Part shown: positions 1-8,919 of the stretch, piece by piece
Numbering within the stretch: the stretch's first letter is position 1
How the letters are laid out: each line of letters starts with the position of its first letter
Assembly (NCBI GenBank): GCA_963750065.1
Contig: CAVVPK010000016.1
Coordinates: 1-64,000, forward strand
From: CAVSRC01 sp963750065
GTDB taxonomy: Bacteria > Pseudomonadota > Alphaproteobacteria > Rhizobiales > Kaistiaceae
Reading direction: 5' to 3'
Length of the DNA: 64,000 nt
The notes under the pieces: generated by a model
The model's database searches: none
Told to the model about the DNA's origin: nothing
Seen by the model: only the letters and a program-made list of their open reading frames with translations
Translations under genes and position numbers: made by a program

Positions 1-1691
1 CCTCCGACAGGCCGCTCTCGACGTAGCGGCGAATCTCGCTGTCGATCTTCTGCGCCGTCTGCTCGGAGATGTTCTGCTGGCGCGACACCGAATGGCCGAG
101 GAACACCTCTTCCTGGTTCTCGCCGTAGGAGACCGTGCCCAGCTCGTCCGACAGGCCCCAGCGGGTCACCATCATGCGCGCCAGGCGGGTCGCCTGTTCG
201 ATGTCGGAGGACGCGCCCGAGGTGACCTTCTCCTTGCCGAAGATCATCTCCTCGGCAACCCGGCCGCCCATCATGATGGCCAGCCGCGAGGTCATCTGCT
301 CGAGGCTCATCGACAGCTTGTCGCGCTCCGGCAGCTGCATGACCATGCCCATCGCACGGCCGCGCGGAATGATCGTCGCCTTGTGCACCGGGTCGGTCGC
401 CGGCACATGCAGCGCGACGATGGCGTGGCCGGCCTCGTGATAGGCGGTCAGCCGCTTCTCGTCCTCGGTCATGACCAGCGTGCGGCGCTCCGCACCCATC
501 ATCACCTTGTCCTTGGCGTCCTCGAACTCGGCCATGGTGACCAGCCGCTTGCCGCGGCGGGCGGCCAAGAGCGCCGCCTCGTTGACAAGGTTCATCAGGT
601 CGGCGCCGGAGAAGCCGGGCGTGCCGCGCGCGATCACGCGCAAATCGACGTCGGGCGCCAGCGGCACCTTGCGCACATGCACCTTGAGGATCTTCTCGCG
701 CCCGACCACGTCCGGATTGGGCACCACGATCTGGCGGTCGAAACGGCCGGGCCTGAGCAGCGCCGGGTCGAGCACGTCGGGCCGGTTGGTGGCGGCGATG
801 AGGATGATGCCCTCGTTCGCCTCGAAGCCGTCCATCTCGACCAGCAGCTGGTTCAGCGTCTGCTCGCGCTCGTCATTGCCGCCGCCGAGGCCGGCGCCGC
901 GATGACGGCCGACCGCGTCGATCTCGTCGATGAAGATGATGCAGGGCGCGTTCTTCTTCGCCTGCTCGAACATGTCGCGCACACGGCGACGCGCCGACGC
1001 CGACGAACATCTCGACGAAATCGGAGCCGGAGATGGTGAAGAACGGCACGTTGGCCTCGCCGGCGATGGCGCGCGCAAGAAGCGTCTTGCCGGTGCCGGG
1101 CGGGCCGACCAGCAGCACGCCGCGCGGGATGCGCCCGCCCAGCCGCTGGAACTTCTGCGGGTCGCGCAGGAACTCGACGATCTCCTCGAGGTCCTCCTTG
1201 GCCTCGTCGACGCCGGCGACGTCCTCGAAGGTGACGCGGCCATGCGCCTCGGTCAAAAGCTTCGCCTTCGACTTGCCGAAGCCGAGCGCCTTGCCGCCGG
1301 TCCCCTGCATCTGGCGCATGAAGAATATCCACACCGCCAGGATGAGGAACATCGGGAACCACGACACCAGCATGCCGATCAGCGACTGGCCGCCTTCGCT
1401 GGGCGCCTTGGCGGTGATGGTCACGCCCTTGTCTTCCAGCTTCTGCACCAGGGCCGGGTCCTGCGGCGCGTAGGTCTGGAAGGCGGTGCCGTCGGTATAA
1501 TTGCCCGCGATCTGCTGGCCGGCGATGACGACGGCGCGCACGTGGCCCTGATCGACCTCGCTGATGAATTGCGAGTAGGCGATATCGACGCCCGCCGACC
1601 TCTGTCCGGTGTTCTGGAAGAGGTTGAACAGGGCGATCAGGACAAGCCCGATGATGACCCACAGGGCGAAATTGCGGAAGTTGGCGTTCAT
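1..1691 (-). CDS. ftsH: ATP-dependent zinc metalloprotease FtsH (5' part, frameshifted, runs off the window)
   Basis: Membrane AAA+ protease that degrades misfolded and regulatory membrane proteins. The N-terminus has a transmembrane segment (about residues 9-27), a periplasmic domain, a second membrane segment (about 108-126), then the AAA core with Walker A GPPGTGKTLLA. In the continuing frame the minus strand encodes FIDEID, the zinc motif HEAGH (codons near 420-445) and later FtsH sequence up to base 1. The reading frame breaks near 985: an extra base (plus strand ACACGGCG) puts the upstream frame into a stop at 873, after 272 residues. Removing one base restores the conserved GVGASRVRDMF stretch. 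Start 1691 has AAAGGGACG upstream. FtsH is normally essential or nearly so, hence sequencing error is the first explanation. Identity is certain; the break is what the sequence shows. Confidence 0.93.
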
Positions 1692-1759
1692 TCGCGTCCC
1701 TTTGGGCTAACGGGCGGAAGCCCCGCCGCTCACCCTCTAAAGCGTCCGGATTGCCTCAT

Positions 1760-1788
1760 AAGATAGGTACCGGGCGTTACGAAGCCAA
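1760..1788 (-). promoter_or_regulatory. Probable promoter of ftsH
   Basis: On the minus strand TTGGCT is followed after 17 bases by TATCTT, about 70 bases before the ftsH start. The spacing and both hexamers fit a vegetative promoter. The stretch CCTATCTT also resembles an alphaproteobacterial sigma-32 minus-10, but the matching minus-35 (CTTATTG) is poor. Confidence 0.4.
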
Positions 1789-1842
1789 TAAGACTTTCAT
1801 TAGTATCGTGCTGGAATTACGGCAACGTGATCGGGGTGCCGT

Positions 1843-3180
1843 TCACAATCCGGCCGAAAAATCCGGGAAAAGCGGCGGCTGGGTGAGCCGCTGCCCAAGG
1901 ATTGGGCAGATCGCAACGTCCAACGCCTTGAATGGACTGGCGAAATAGCCGAGGGCCGGCACCGCGACGATACGCGTGCGGCGTTTGAGGGCAGGAAGCG
2001 CGGCGAGCGCTGCACGCGGCGCAAGGCCGCGGCTGGCGCCGACCGAGCGGCGCCCATCCTCGCCCAGAGCGGCCACGGTCAGCCCCGCCGGCGCCGAATG
2101 GCCGGCGCTCACCTGAAACCGGCGGTCCCAGACGATCGTCGCACCGGGCCGCAAGGCGGCGACCGCGGGCCCTGCCCGTCCGACCTCCCGGTAGAGGACG
2201 AAGTCGCCGTCCCGCTGCTCGACCACGCAGCCGCCGAGCGTGCGCTTGAAACGGCCGGCAGCCGGTGCCGTCATCGCCTCTGTGAGCGCCGCAAGCCGCT
2301 CGAAACGTGGTGGATAATCGCCACCGCCGATCGCCATCAAGAGCCGCACCGTCACGCGGGCGCGCACGGCCGACGGCGCCGCCCGCAAGCGGTCGCCATC
2401 CAGCCGCGCGACGGCGAAGTCGTCGACCGCCACGGCTTCGGCGATGAGATCGCTCGCCGCCGCATCGATCGCATCGGCCGCATCCGCCAGTCGGCGGGCG
2501 GTTGCGGCAAGCTCGGCAGGGTCCAGCCCTTCGGCCGCAAGCAGCGGCAGCAGCGCGCGCACCCGCGCACGGGCAAAGCGCGGGTCGCTGTTCATGGCGT
2601 CGACCGCTGGCTTGAGGCCGGCCGCCGCCGTGGTTGCGGCCAGACGGGCGCGCGGCACGGCAAGCAATGGCCGCGCAATTACGATTCCGCCCGCATCGAC
2701 CGCCGGCCGCATGGCGGCGAGGCCGAACACGCCGGCGCCGCGCGTGAGGCGCAGGAGCAGGGCCTCGGCGAGATCGTCGCGATGGTGGGCGGTGAGAAGG
2801 TGGCTGGCACCGAGCCCCCGCGCCGCCGCGATGAGCAGCCGGTAGCGCGCCCCACGGGCTTCGGCTTCGATATTGGCGGCCGGCGCCGGCCCTTCACGCA
2901 CCAGAACGCGGCCTGCAAGCCCGCGTGCCCTGGCCGCCGCGACCACCTCCGCCGCCTCGCGCCGCGATCCATCGCGCAGGCGATGATCGACGGTCAGCAC
3001 CACGATGTCGGGCCTGCCGCGGCGCCGCTTGCGCCAACGCGCCGCCGCAACCATCAGCCCAAGCGAATCGGCACCGCCGGATACGGCCAGCGCAATTGTC
3101 CGCTGATCGGCAAAGGGGGCGAAAAGACCGTCGAGTTCGGCGTCGCCTAAAGGACCGTCCGCCGCCTCAGCATCCCGCAT
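1843..3180 (-). CDS. tilS: tRNA(Ile)-lysidine synthetase TilS
   Basis: Makes lysidine at the wobble C of the CAU-anticodon isoleucine tRNA, using ATP and lysine in the cytoplasm. The PP-loop SGGADS lies at about residues 34-39, with the family's HHRDD motif in the middle of the catalytic domain. Length is 445 residues from the start at 3180. That start overlaps the 3' end of cpoB by 14 bases, so translational coupling is likely; an earlier in-frame ATG at 3216 would add 12 residues inside cpoB and has no visible ribosome site. It lies between cpoB and ftsH on the same strand, the usual tol-pal/tilS/ftsH order of alphaproteobacteria. Confidence 0.92.
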   Translation of the reverse strand: MRDAEAADGPLGDAELDGLFAPFADQRTIALAVSGGADSLGLMVAAARWRKRRRGRPDIVVLTVDHRLRDGSRREAAEVVAAARARGLAGRVLVREGPAPAANIEAEARGARYRLLIAAARGLGASHLLTAHHRDDLAEALLLRLTRGAGVFGLAAMRPAVDAGGIVIARPLLAVPRARLAATTAAAGLKPAVDAMNSDPRFARARVRALLPLLAAEGLDPAELAATARRLADAADAIDAAASDLIAEAVAVDDFAVARLDGDRLRAAPSAVRARVTVRLLMAIGGGDYPPRFERLAALTEAMTAPAAGRFKRTLGGCVVEQRDGDFVLYREVGRAGPAVAALRPGATIVWDRRFQVSAGHSAPAGLTVAALGEDGRRSVGASRGLAPRAALAALPALKRRTRIVAVPALGYFASPFKALDVAICPILGQRLTQPPLFPDFSAGL

Positions 3181-4105
3181 TGGCTTGTTCGGTGATGACG
3201 CGCTGGCGCAGCGCATTCGACATGTTGGGATACTGCTTCAGTGCCGCGGCGAAAGTCTGGCAGGCCGCCGCGCGCTCGGGAATCCCGGCCAGCGACTTGC
3301 CGAGCAGCAGCATCGTATCGGCTGCCCGCGCGCTCTTCGGATAGAGCTTGTGACCGTTGACGAATTCCAGCGCCGCCTCGCGGTACATGCCGCGCGAGAA
3401 CAGGCTCTGGCCGAGCCAGTAGATCGCGTCCGCCGCGTGCTCGTCGCCCGGATAGGCATCGAGGAACTGGCGGAACGCCTTGTCGGCCAGGGCGTACTGC
3501 CCGGAGACGAAAAGCTCGTAAGCCGCCTTGTAGTCGGTCGCCGGATCGCCGCTCGGCGGCGCCACATCCTGCGGCTGCACCATGGGTGCCGCACCGCCAC
3601 CGGCATCGGCCGCCGCGCCGTTGCCACGGGCAAGCGCCGACAGGTCGAGCGGCTGTTGTCCGCCGCCCGCCGCCGGCTCGGGCAGCGTCAGCGTGCCGAG
3701 CGGATGCGGTGGCGTACCGAGTTGCTGCTGGCCGTCGGCGGCCGGTGCCGGTGCTGCCGCGGTATTGGCAGGCGCGGGCGCCGCAGCAACCTCGTGTTTG
3801 CCGCTGCCACCCTGCTCCAGCTGGCTGAAGCGGTACTCGTTGTCGGCCTGCATCTTCTGCAGCTCTTTGGTCAGCTCATCGAGCTGGTGCTGCAGCGTCT
3901 CGACCTGTCCAGTCAGGTCGCGGATCGTCCGTTCGAGCTGGTCGAGCCGCGCACTGTCGGCGCCGGATTGGGCAAGCGTGATGCCCGACCGCGGCTGCTG
4001 CGTCTGGTTGCCGAGGCCGAACCATCCGGCTTGCGCCACCGGCGCGATCATCAGGCCGACGGCGATCACCGCCGCTCCGGCCGGCCAGCGTTGCATCCAC
4101 AGCAT
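3167..4105 (-). CDS. cpoB: Tol-Pal cell division coordinator CpoB (YbgF)
   Basis: Periplasmic partner of TolA that links outer-membrane constriction to peptidoglycan synthesis. The 312-residue protein begins with a Sec signal peptide (MLWMQRWP..., cleavage near VAQA, about residue 25). A coiled coil of LDQLERTI/LQHQLDELTKEL type follows (about 50-100), then a Pro/Ala/Gly-rich linker, and finally TPR repeats with YKAAYELFVSGQYALA and later repeats (about 190-305). I chose start 4105 because it gives a clean signal peptide; the longer open frame to 4531 is not protein-like. It is downstream of pal and overlaps tilS. Confidence 0.93.
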   Translation of the reverse strand: MLWMQRWPAGAAVIAVGLMIAPVAQAGWFGLGNQTQQPRSGITLAQSGADSARLDQLERTIRDLTGQVETLQHQLDELTKELQKMQADNEYRFSQLEQGGSGKHEVAAAPAPANTAAAPAPAADGQQQLGTPPHPLGTLTLPEPAAGGGQQPLDLSALARGNGAAADAGGGAAPMVQPQDVAPPSGDPATDYKAAYELFVSGQYALADKAFRQFLDAYPGDEHAADAIYWLGQSLFSRGMYREAALEFVNGHKLYPKSARAADTMLLLGKSLAGIPERAAACQTFAAALKQYPNMSNALRQRVITEQANAGC

Positions 4106-4272
4106 GGGCAAGTCTTCCCGCGTCCTTTCATCCGGCGATCGCGCAAGCGCGCCGGATCGTTGCTCGTTTCCTAGCATGGAACAGGGCAGTTCGGCCAAAA
4201 TTGGGCGCGGGCGGTCCCCATGCCGGAGCCGCCCGCTGCACATTGTCGGCGGCGGCGAGCCCCCGCGCCCCG

Positions 4273-4782
4273 CTACGTGCCGGTGTTGTCGAGCACGGTG
4301 ACCGCACGCCGGTTCTGCGACCAGCAGGAGATGTCGTTGCACACCGCCACCGGCCGCTCCTTGCCGTAGGAGATCGTCCGCATGCGGTTGGCGGCGACAC
4401 CACGCGCGGTCAGGTAGTCGCGCACCGTGGCGGCGCGGCGGGCGCCGAGCGCGATGTTGTATTCGCGCGTGCCACGCTCGTCGGCATGGCCCTCGATGAT
4501 GAAGGTGTAGCGCCGGTTCTGGTTCAGCCACATGGCCTGCTTGTCCAGCGTGGCCCGCGCCGCGGAGCTGAGTTCGCTCGAATCGGTATCGAAGAACACC
4601 CGGTCGCCGACATTGACGACGAAGTCCTGCGGGCTGCCGGGCGACGCCGAAGTCACCCCGCCGAGGCCGCCAACGCCACCCAGATCGCCGCCCGGATTCC
4701 TTGCGCAGGCAGACACCAGCAACGCCAGGCCAAGGACCGCGATCGGCACGGCCATGCGGGCAATGCTCGGTATTCTCAGCAT
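4273..4782 (-). CDS. pal: Peptidoglycan-associated lipoprotein Pal
   Basis: Outer-membrane lipoprotein that binds peptidoglycan through an OmpA-like domain and receives the Tol complex at the division site. The 169-residue protein has a lipoprotein signal with lipobox LVSAC (Cys near residue 26), a Gly/Ser linker, and the OmpA domain with GHADERG and NIALGARRAATVRDYL, matching the family's peptidoglycan-binding residues. Start 4782 is preceded by GAGGAGTTA. The longer frame to 4821 has no leader-like sequence. A perfect CtrA-type box lies about 70 bases upstream. Confidence 0.95.
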   Translation of the reverse strand: MLRIPSIARMAVPIAVLGLALLVSACARNPGGDLGGVGGLGGVTSASPGSPQDFVVNVGDRVFFDTDSSELSSAARATLDKQAMWLNQNRRYTFIIEGHADERGTREYNIALGARRAATVRDYLTARGVAANRMRTISYGKERPVAVCNDISCWSQNRRAVTVLDNTGT

Positions 4783-4852
4783 TTCGGTAACTCCTCGTCC
4801 ACCATGCCGCCGGTGTAGCAATGCGTGGTTAAGCGCCCGTGCAGGAAGGTGG

Positions 4853-4867
4853 TTAAGTTCGGGTTAA
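4853..4867. promoter_or_regulatory. Perfect CtrA-type box upstream of pal
   Basis: TTAA-GTTCGGG-TTAA, an exact TTAA-N7-TTAA match. A half site (TTAA at about 4829-4832) lies closer to the gene. CtrA is the cell-cycle master regulator of alphaproteobacteria and controls division and envelope genes. Binding here is inferred from sequence only. Confidence 0.6.
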
Positions 4868-5124
4868 TCGGGGTCGTCCGGAGCTTTGATGGCAGCCTGT
4901 TTCGCCCGGCCAATCAGCCGGTGACACCACCCCTACCCGGCCGACAGGCTATCCCAGGCCGGGATGAAGGGGAACCGCCTTTCGACAGTGTCTTGCTGCA
5001 ACGCTGTCCGGGGCCGGATTTCAGCTCACGATCCGATACGCACGGACGATTCACCCGCGGGGAGCGAACCGATTTCCTGCGATTGGCGCGCGGCGCGCGG
5101 CCCGCGCAGACCGAGAAGTCGGAT
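4868..5124. other. Intergenic stretch with no gene seen (pal to the desaturase-like gene)
   Basis: The gap between pal and the desaturase-like gene (4783-5124) is about 340 bases. Apart from the CtrA-type box I see no convincing gene, terminator or RNA. The 77-residue open frame on the minus strand (4914-5147) is Arg/Ser-rich shadow-like sequence without a ribosome site. Confidence 0.5.
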
Positions 5125-5920
5125 CTAGCGGACGAACGGCAGCGCAAACGCCGCGCCGAGCGTCCTGACCTCGACGTTGTCTACGCCCGTTTGCGGACGC
5201 TCGTCGCTAGCCGGAAGATAGAGCGTGCCGAAAAGCCAGTCCCAGACGGGAAACCAGTTGGTGAAATTCTTGTCCTTGTGCCGCTCTTCGATCGAATGAT
5301 GGATGCGGTGATAATCCGGACTGATGAGCACCCACCAGAAGCGCCCGTATCCCAGCCTGATGTTTGCATGCGCGATGAACTGATAGGCATAGGGAATGAC
5401 AGAGAGAACGCCGATCGTGACCGCCGGCAAATCGAACAGGACCGCCATCGGCAAGGTAATCAAGAACGGGGCGATCAGGCCCTCCGCGAAATGCCCCCGC
5501 TGTGCCGTCATGGCATTCATGTGCTCATCCGAGTGGTGAAGCAGATGGGTTTGCCACAGCCAGCGGTTGGCATGGAGCACGCGGTGGAACCAGTAGTAGA
5601 AGAAATCGAGTACGAAGGTGGAGATCAGGAGCGCCACCAGCGATCCGCCGAGGCCACCGAGCCGGCCACGCGCAGGTCGATCAGGCCAAGTCCGACCCCT
5701 GGATTCCCCAAGCCACTGCTGCATTGAGCGTCGGCGCGATGAGCGCCAGCACCACCAGATTGGCGAGCCAGAACCTGATGCCGAACAGGTAGTGGCGCAG
5801 CGGTGCGTTGCTCGCCGGTCGTCGAAATTCAAAGAAGATCACGACCGGCGCGACGAGGACCGTCATCACGACGTTGTCGCTGAGGACCGTCCCGAGGATC
5901 CACTCCCGGACCTGCTCCAT
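5125..5920 (-). pseudogene. Sterol desaturase / fatty acid hydroxylase family membrane protein, frameshifted
   Basis: Di-iron membrane oxygenase family. The downstream part carries the histidine boxes HRVLH, HLLHHSDEH and HRIHHS with hydrophobic segments between them, and ends in VRTLGAAFALPFVR. The upstream part (start 5920, preceded by GGAGGGGAG) encodes the N-terminal membrane helices but reaches a stop at 5681. The frame changes near 5680-5700: one extra base, or two missing, would join the parts into about 264 residues. The active-site histidines are intact, so this is either a recent inactivation or a sequence error. Its position between pal and tolB, on the same strand, interrupts the normal tol-pal order. 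The substrate cannot be told from sequence. Confidence 0.75.
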
Positions 5921-6097
5921 CGTGCGAAAACTCCCCTCCGAGCGCGCTTGCGGCAGCGCCTCCACCGTGCGTGGGCTCACCGCGCCAGCAGGAGACACAC
6001 GAAGTTCGTGATTTCGCCTCCAAATACCCGGGCCATGCCCTTGCGCGGGAACCCGCCCTCTGGCGCTTTTTCCGGGCCTTTCCCGCTTCCCCGGGGC

Positions 6098-7456
6098 TCA
6101 GTTGATCAGCGGCGACCACGCCGGATCCGAGGCAAAGCCCTGAACCGGGACGCGGAATTCGTTGTAGCCGGTGAGGTCGATGGTCCACAGCTGCGGCCCG
6201 CCATTGGCGCCGGGCGTGTCGCGGAAGAACATGATCACCCGCCCGTTGGGGGCCCAGGTCGGCCCTTCGTTGTGGAAGCCTTCGGTGAGGATGCGCATCC
6301 CCGAGCCGTCCGGCTTGATGACGCCGATGCCAAACTGGCCCTGATTGCGCCGGGTGAAGGCGATGAGATCGCCGCGCGGCGACCACACCGGCGTCTCGAA
6401 GGTGCCCTCGCCAAAGGTCAGGCGTTTCGGATTGGAGCCGTCGGCACCCATCACGTAGAGCTGCGGCGAGCCGCCGCGGTCGGAGGTGAAGACGATCTTC
6501 GAGCCGTCGGGCGAATAGGACGGGCTGGTGTCGATGGCGGCATCGTCGGTCAGCCGCGTCGTGCGCTTGGTCCTGAGGTCCATCGTATAGATGTTGGCGT
6601 TGCTGCCCGGCTGCAGGCTCATGACCACCTTCTGCCCGTCGGGCGAGAAGCGCGGCGCAAACGTCATGCCGGGGAAATCGCCGACCAGTTCGCGCTGGCC
6701 GGTCTCGATGTTGAGCAGGTAGACGTGCGGCTGGTCGAGGCCGTGATATGACATGTAGGTGATTTCCTGCGCGGTCGGATTGAACCGCGGCGTCAGCACC
6801 AGGTCCTTGCCGTCGGTCAGGTAGCGCACATTGGCGCCGTCCTGATCCATGATCGCCAGCCGCTTGACGCGCTTGTCCTTGGGCCCGCTCTCGGAGACGA
6901 ACACCACGCGGGTGTCGAAATAGCCCTTCTCGCCGGTCAGCCGCTGATAGATGGCATCGGCGATGATATGGGCCACGCGCCGCCAGTTGTCCGGCGTAGT
7001 GAAGAACTGCTGGCCGGCGATCTGCTGCGTGCCGAAGACGTCCCACAGGCGGAACTCGGCCCTGAGCCGGCCGTCCGGCTGGTGCGCGATGCCGCCGGTG
7101 ACCAGGGCCTGGGCATTGATCACCCGCCAGTCGGCGAAGCGCGGCGTCTCGTCCGGCCCGATGCGCCGCTGCACGAAGGTGGCGGGATCGAGCGGCAGGA
7201 ACAGGCCGGAGCGCTTGAGGTCGGAGGCGATGACGTCGGTGATGTCGGTACCGAGCTTGGCGTCCTCGCCGGAGCCGACGAATCCCGGCAGTGCGATCGG
7301 CATCGGCTGAACATTGCCGCGATTCACGTCGATCGCGATCAGCGCACTGGCCGGCTGGGCGAAGGCTGCGGCGACCAGCGCCACGGCAACCAAGGTGAGC
7401 GCCCGGATGACATGGCGGCGAATGGCGGCGGTCGCTGGCATTCTGGCACTCCTCAT
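6098..7456 (-). CDS. tolB: Tol-Pal translocation protein TolB
   Basis: Periplasmic beta-propeller that binds Pal and TolA. The 452-residue protein has a signal peptide (about residues 1-38, ending QPASA), an N-terminal alpha/beta domain (IAIDVNRGNVQPMPIALP), then WD40-like PD40 repeats such as APRFSPDGQKVV, SPSYSPDGSKIVF and PVWSPRGDLIAF. Start 7456 is preceded by GAGGAAGCC; the open frame reaches 7537. It follows tolA after 29 bases, so tolQ-tolR-tolA-tolB form one operon. Confidence 0.96.
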   Translation of the reverse strand: MRSARMPATAAIRRHVIRALTLVAVALVAAAFAQPASALIAIDVNRGNVQPMPIALPGFVGSGEDAKLGTDITDVIASDLKRSGLFLPLDPATFVQRRIGPDETPRFADWRVINAQALVTGGIAHQPDGRLRAEFRLWDVFGTQQIAGQQFFTTPDNWRRVAHIIADAIYQRLTGEKGYFDTRVVFVSESGPKDKRVKRLAIMDQDGANVRYLTDGKDLVLTPRFNPTAQEITYMSYHGLDQPHVYLLNIETGQRELVGDFPGMTFAPRFSPDGQKVVMSLQPGSNANIYTMDLRTKRTTRLTDDAAIDTSPSYSPDGSKIVFTSDRGGSPQLYVMGADGSNPKRLTFGEGTFETPVWSPRGDLIAFTRRNQGQFGIGVIKPDGSGMRILTEGFHNEGPTWAPNGRVIMFFRDTPGANGGPQLWTIDLTGYNEFRVPVQGFASDPAWSPLIN

Positions 7457-7485
7457 GGCTTCCTCGCGTGTCTCACTCACCTGTC

Positions 7486-8463
7486 TCAGCCGCCGCCCAT
7501 CTCCGTTGGATCGAATGTGATCCTCACCTGCTTCCATGATTTATACTTCTCCGGCGGCAGTGTGTAAGGGGCACACCTGCGCACGGCGCGCAAGGCACTC
7601 TCCGGCGCAGCCTGCTCGTAACGCCCGGCCGGCCGCTCCAGCACCTGCGGGTCGCCGCCCACCGAACCGTCCGGATTGAGCGACAGAAGCAGCACGACGC
7701 GCACCTCCTTCGGGTCGGTCCACCCGATCGGCGGCGACCAGCATTGGGCCAGCCGCGCCCGCAAGGCGTCGAGCTCGGTCGCCGTCATCTGCGCATCGAT
7801 GGCCGATGTCGTGCCGCCCAGCGTCGGCTCCTGCTTCTGCGGTTCCGCCGGCGTCTTGTCCTTGTCGAGCAAGGCCGCAATCTTGTCGGCGTTGAAGGTG
7901 TCGGGCTGCTTCGTCTGTGCCTGCGCCACCATGCGCGGCCGCGGCGTGGGTAGCGGCACATTATCCGGCTTGGGCTGGATCTTGACCGTCTCCTGCGGCG
8001 TCGGCGCGGGCGCGGGTGGCGGCGTTTCCGGCGGTGGCGGCTCGGGTTGCGGCGCCGGCTCGGGCTGCGGCGCCGGCTGAGCCGGCGCGGGCGGTGTCGG
8101 TTCCGGCGGTACGGGTTCCGGGGGGGTCGGCTCGGGTGGAGTTGGCTCGGGCGGTGTCGGCGGCGTCGGGGCAACCGGGGCCGGTTCGGGCGGCTTCGGC
8201 TCAGGTGGCGGCGGCAGCGGCGGCGTCTGTTCTGCGATCGCCTTGGCGATCGCGTCGGGCTTGGGCATCGGCTTGGGCAGTTTGGGCGGCTTGGGGACGT
8301 CGACGCCCTTGGGAATGCTGGTAACGTCCGCGATCTTGACGAAGTTTATCGGGATCGCCTCGATCGTGCTGGCGTCGAGCGCCTTGGGCGACGGCAACGA
8401 CAGCAGGGCCCACACCAGCAGTGCCGCGTGGCCGAAGAGCGAGACTGCCAGCCCATCGCGCAT
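7486..8463 (-). CDS. tolA: Cell envelope integrity protein TolA
   Basis: Inner-membrane protein that spans the periplasm and transmits proton-motive energy from TolQR to TolB/Pal. The 325 residues comprise an N-terminal membrane helix (about 6-24), a long Pro/Glu-rich rod with repeated PPEPTPPEP-type units (about 55-170) and a C-terminal TonB/TolA-like domain (LRARLAQCWSPPIGW onward). The rod is proline-rich rather than the Ala/Lys helix of enteric TolA, as is common in alphaproteobacteria. tolR ends 8 bases upstream. Confidence 0.93.
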   Translation of the reverse strand: MRDGLAVSLFGHAALLVWALLSLPSPKALDASTIEAIPINFVKIADVTSIPKGVDVPKPPKLPKPMPKPDAIAKAIAEQTPPLPPPPEPKPPEPAPVAPTPPTPPEPTPPEPTPPEPVPPEPTPPAPAQPAPQPEPAPQPEPPPPETPPPAPAPTPQETVKIQPKPDNVPLPTPRPRMVAQAQTKQPDTFNADKIAALLDKDKTPAEPQKQEPTLGGTTSAIDAQMTATELDALRARLAQCWSPPIGWTDPKEVRVVLLLSLNPDGSVGGDPQVLERPAGRYEQAAPESALRAVRRCAPYTLPPEKYKSWKQVRITFDPTEMGGG

Positions 8464-8471
8464 GAAAGGCT

Positions 8472-8915
8472 CTAGCCGCTCGGTTCTTTCAGCGATACCA
8501 GCCCAATATTGCGGAAGCCGGCACCGTTGATGTCGCCCATCACGCGCATGATCGCACCGTAACTGACCGACCGGTCGCCGCGTATGTAGATGCGCTGGTC
8601 GAGATTGCCGCCGACCGCGGCCGACAGCTTACTAACCAGTTCATCGATCGGCACCTCGGCGTCCTTGATGAACACCCGCCCGTCAGCATCGATGGTGACG
8701 GACACCGGCTCCTTGTCAACCGCCAGCGGCTTGGCGTTGGCCTCCGGCAGGTTGACCGGCACCCCGGCGGACAAGAGCGGCGCGGTCACCATGAACACGA
8801 TCAAAAGCACCAGCATCACGTCGACGAAGGGCGTGACGTTGATCTCGCTCATCGGCCGCGCCCGCTGGCGCCGGCGACCCGAGCGCGACCTCAGCGATCC
8901 GATCGATCCCGCCAC
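8472..8915 (-). CDS. tolR: Biopolymer transport protein TolR
   Basis: Inner-membrane partner of TolQ in the proton channel. The 147-residue protein has the conserved membrane helix with the proton-carrying aspartate (EINVTPFVDVMLVLLIVF) and the periplasmic ExbD/TolR domain. I chose the GTG at 8915 because it follows GAGAGG at the end of tolQ and gives the usual N-terminus with GSIGSLRSRSGRRR; the open frame to 9029 lies inside tolQ. Confidence 0.94.
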   Translation of the reverse strand: MAGSIGSLRSRSGRRRQRARPMSEINVTPFVDVMLVLLIVFMVTAPLLSAGVPVNLPEANAKPLAVDKEPVSVTIDADGRVFIKDAEVPIDELVSKLSAAVGGNLDQRIYIRGDRSVSYGAIMRVMGDINGAGFRNIGLVSLKEPSG

Positions 8916-8919
8916 GGCT

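Noticed and set aside
92..1039. 315-residue plus-strand open frame
   Set aside because: Antisense to ftsH; Arg/His/Ala-rich sequence typical of high-GC shadows.
1740..1790. Sigma-32 heat-shock promoter of ftsH
   Set aside because: The minus-10 CCTATCT fits, but the minus-35 CTTATTG does not match CTTGAA well; an ordinary promoter explains it equally.
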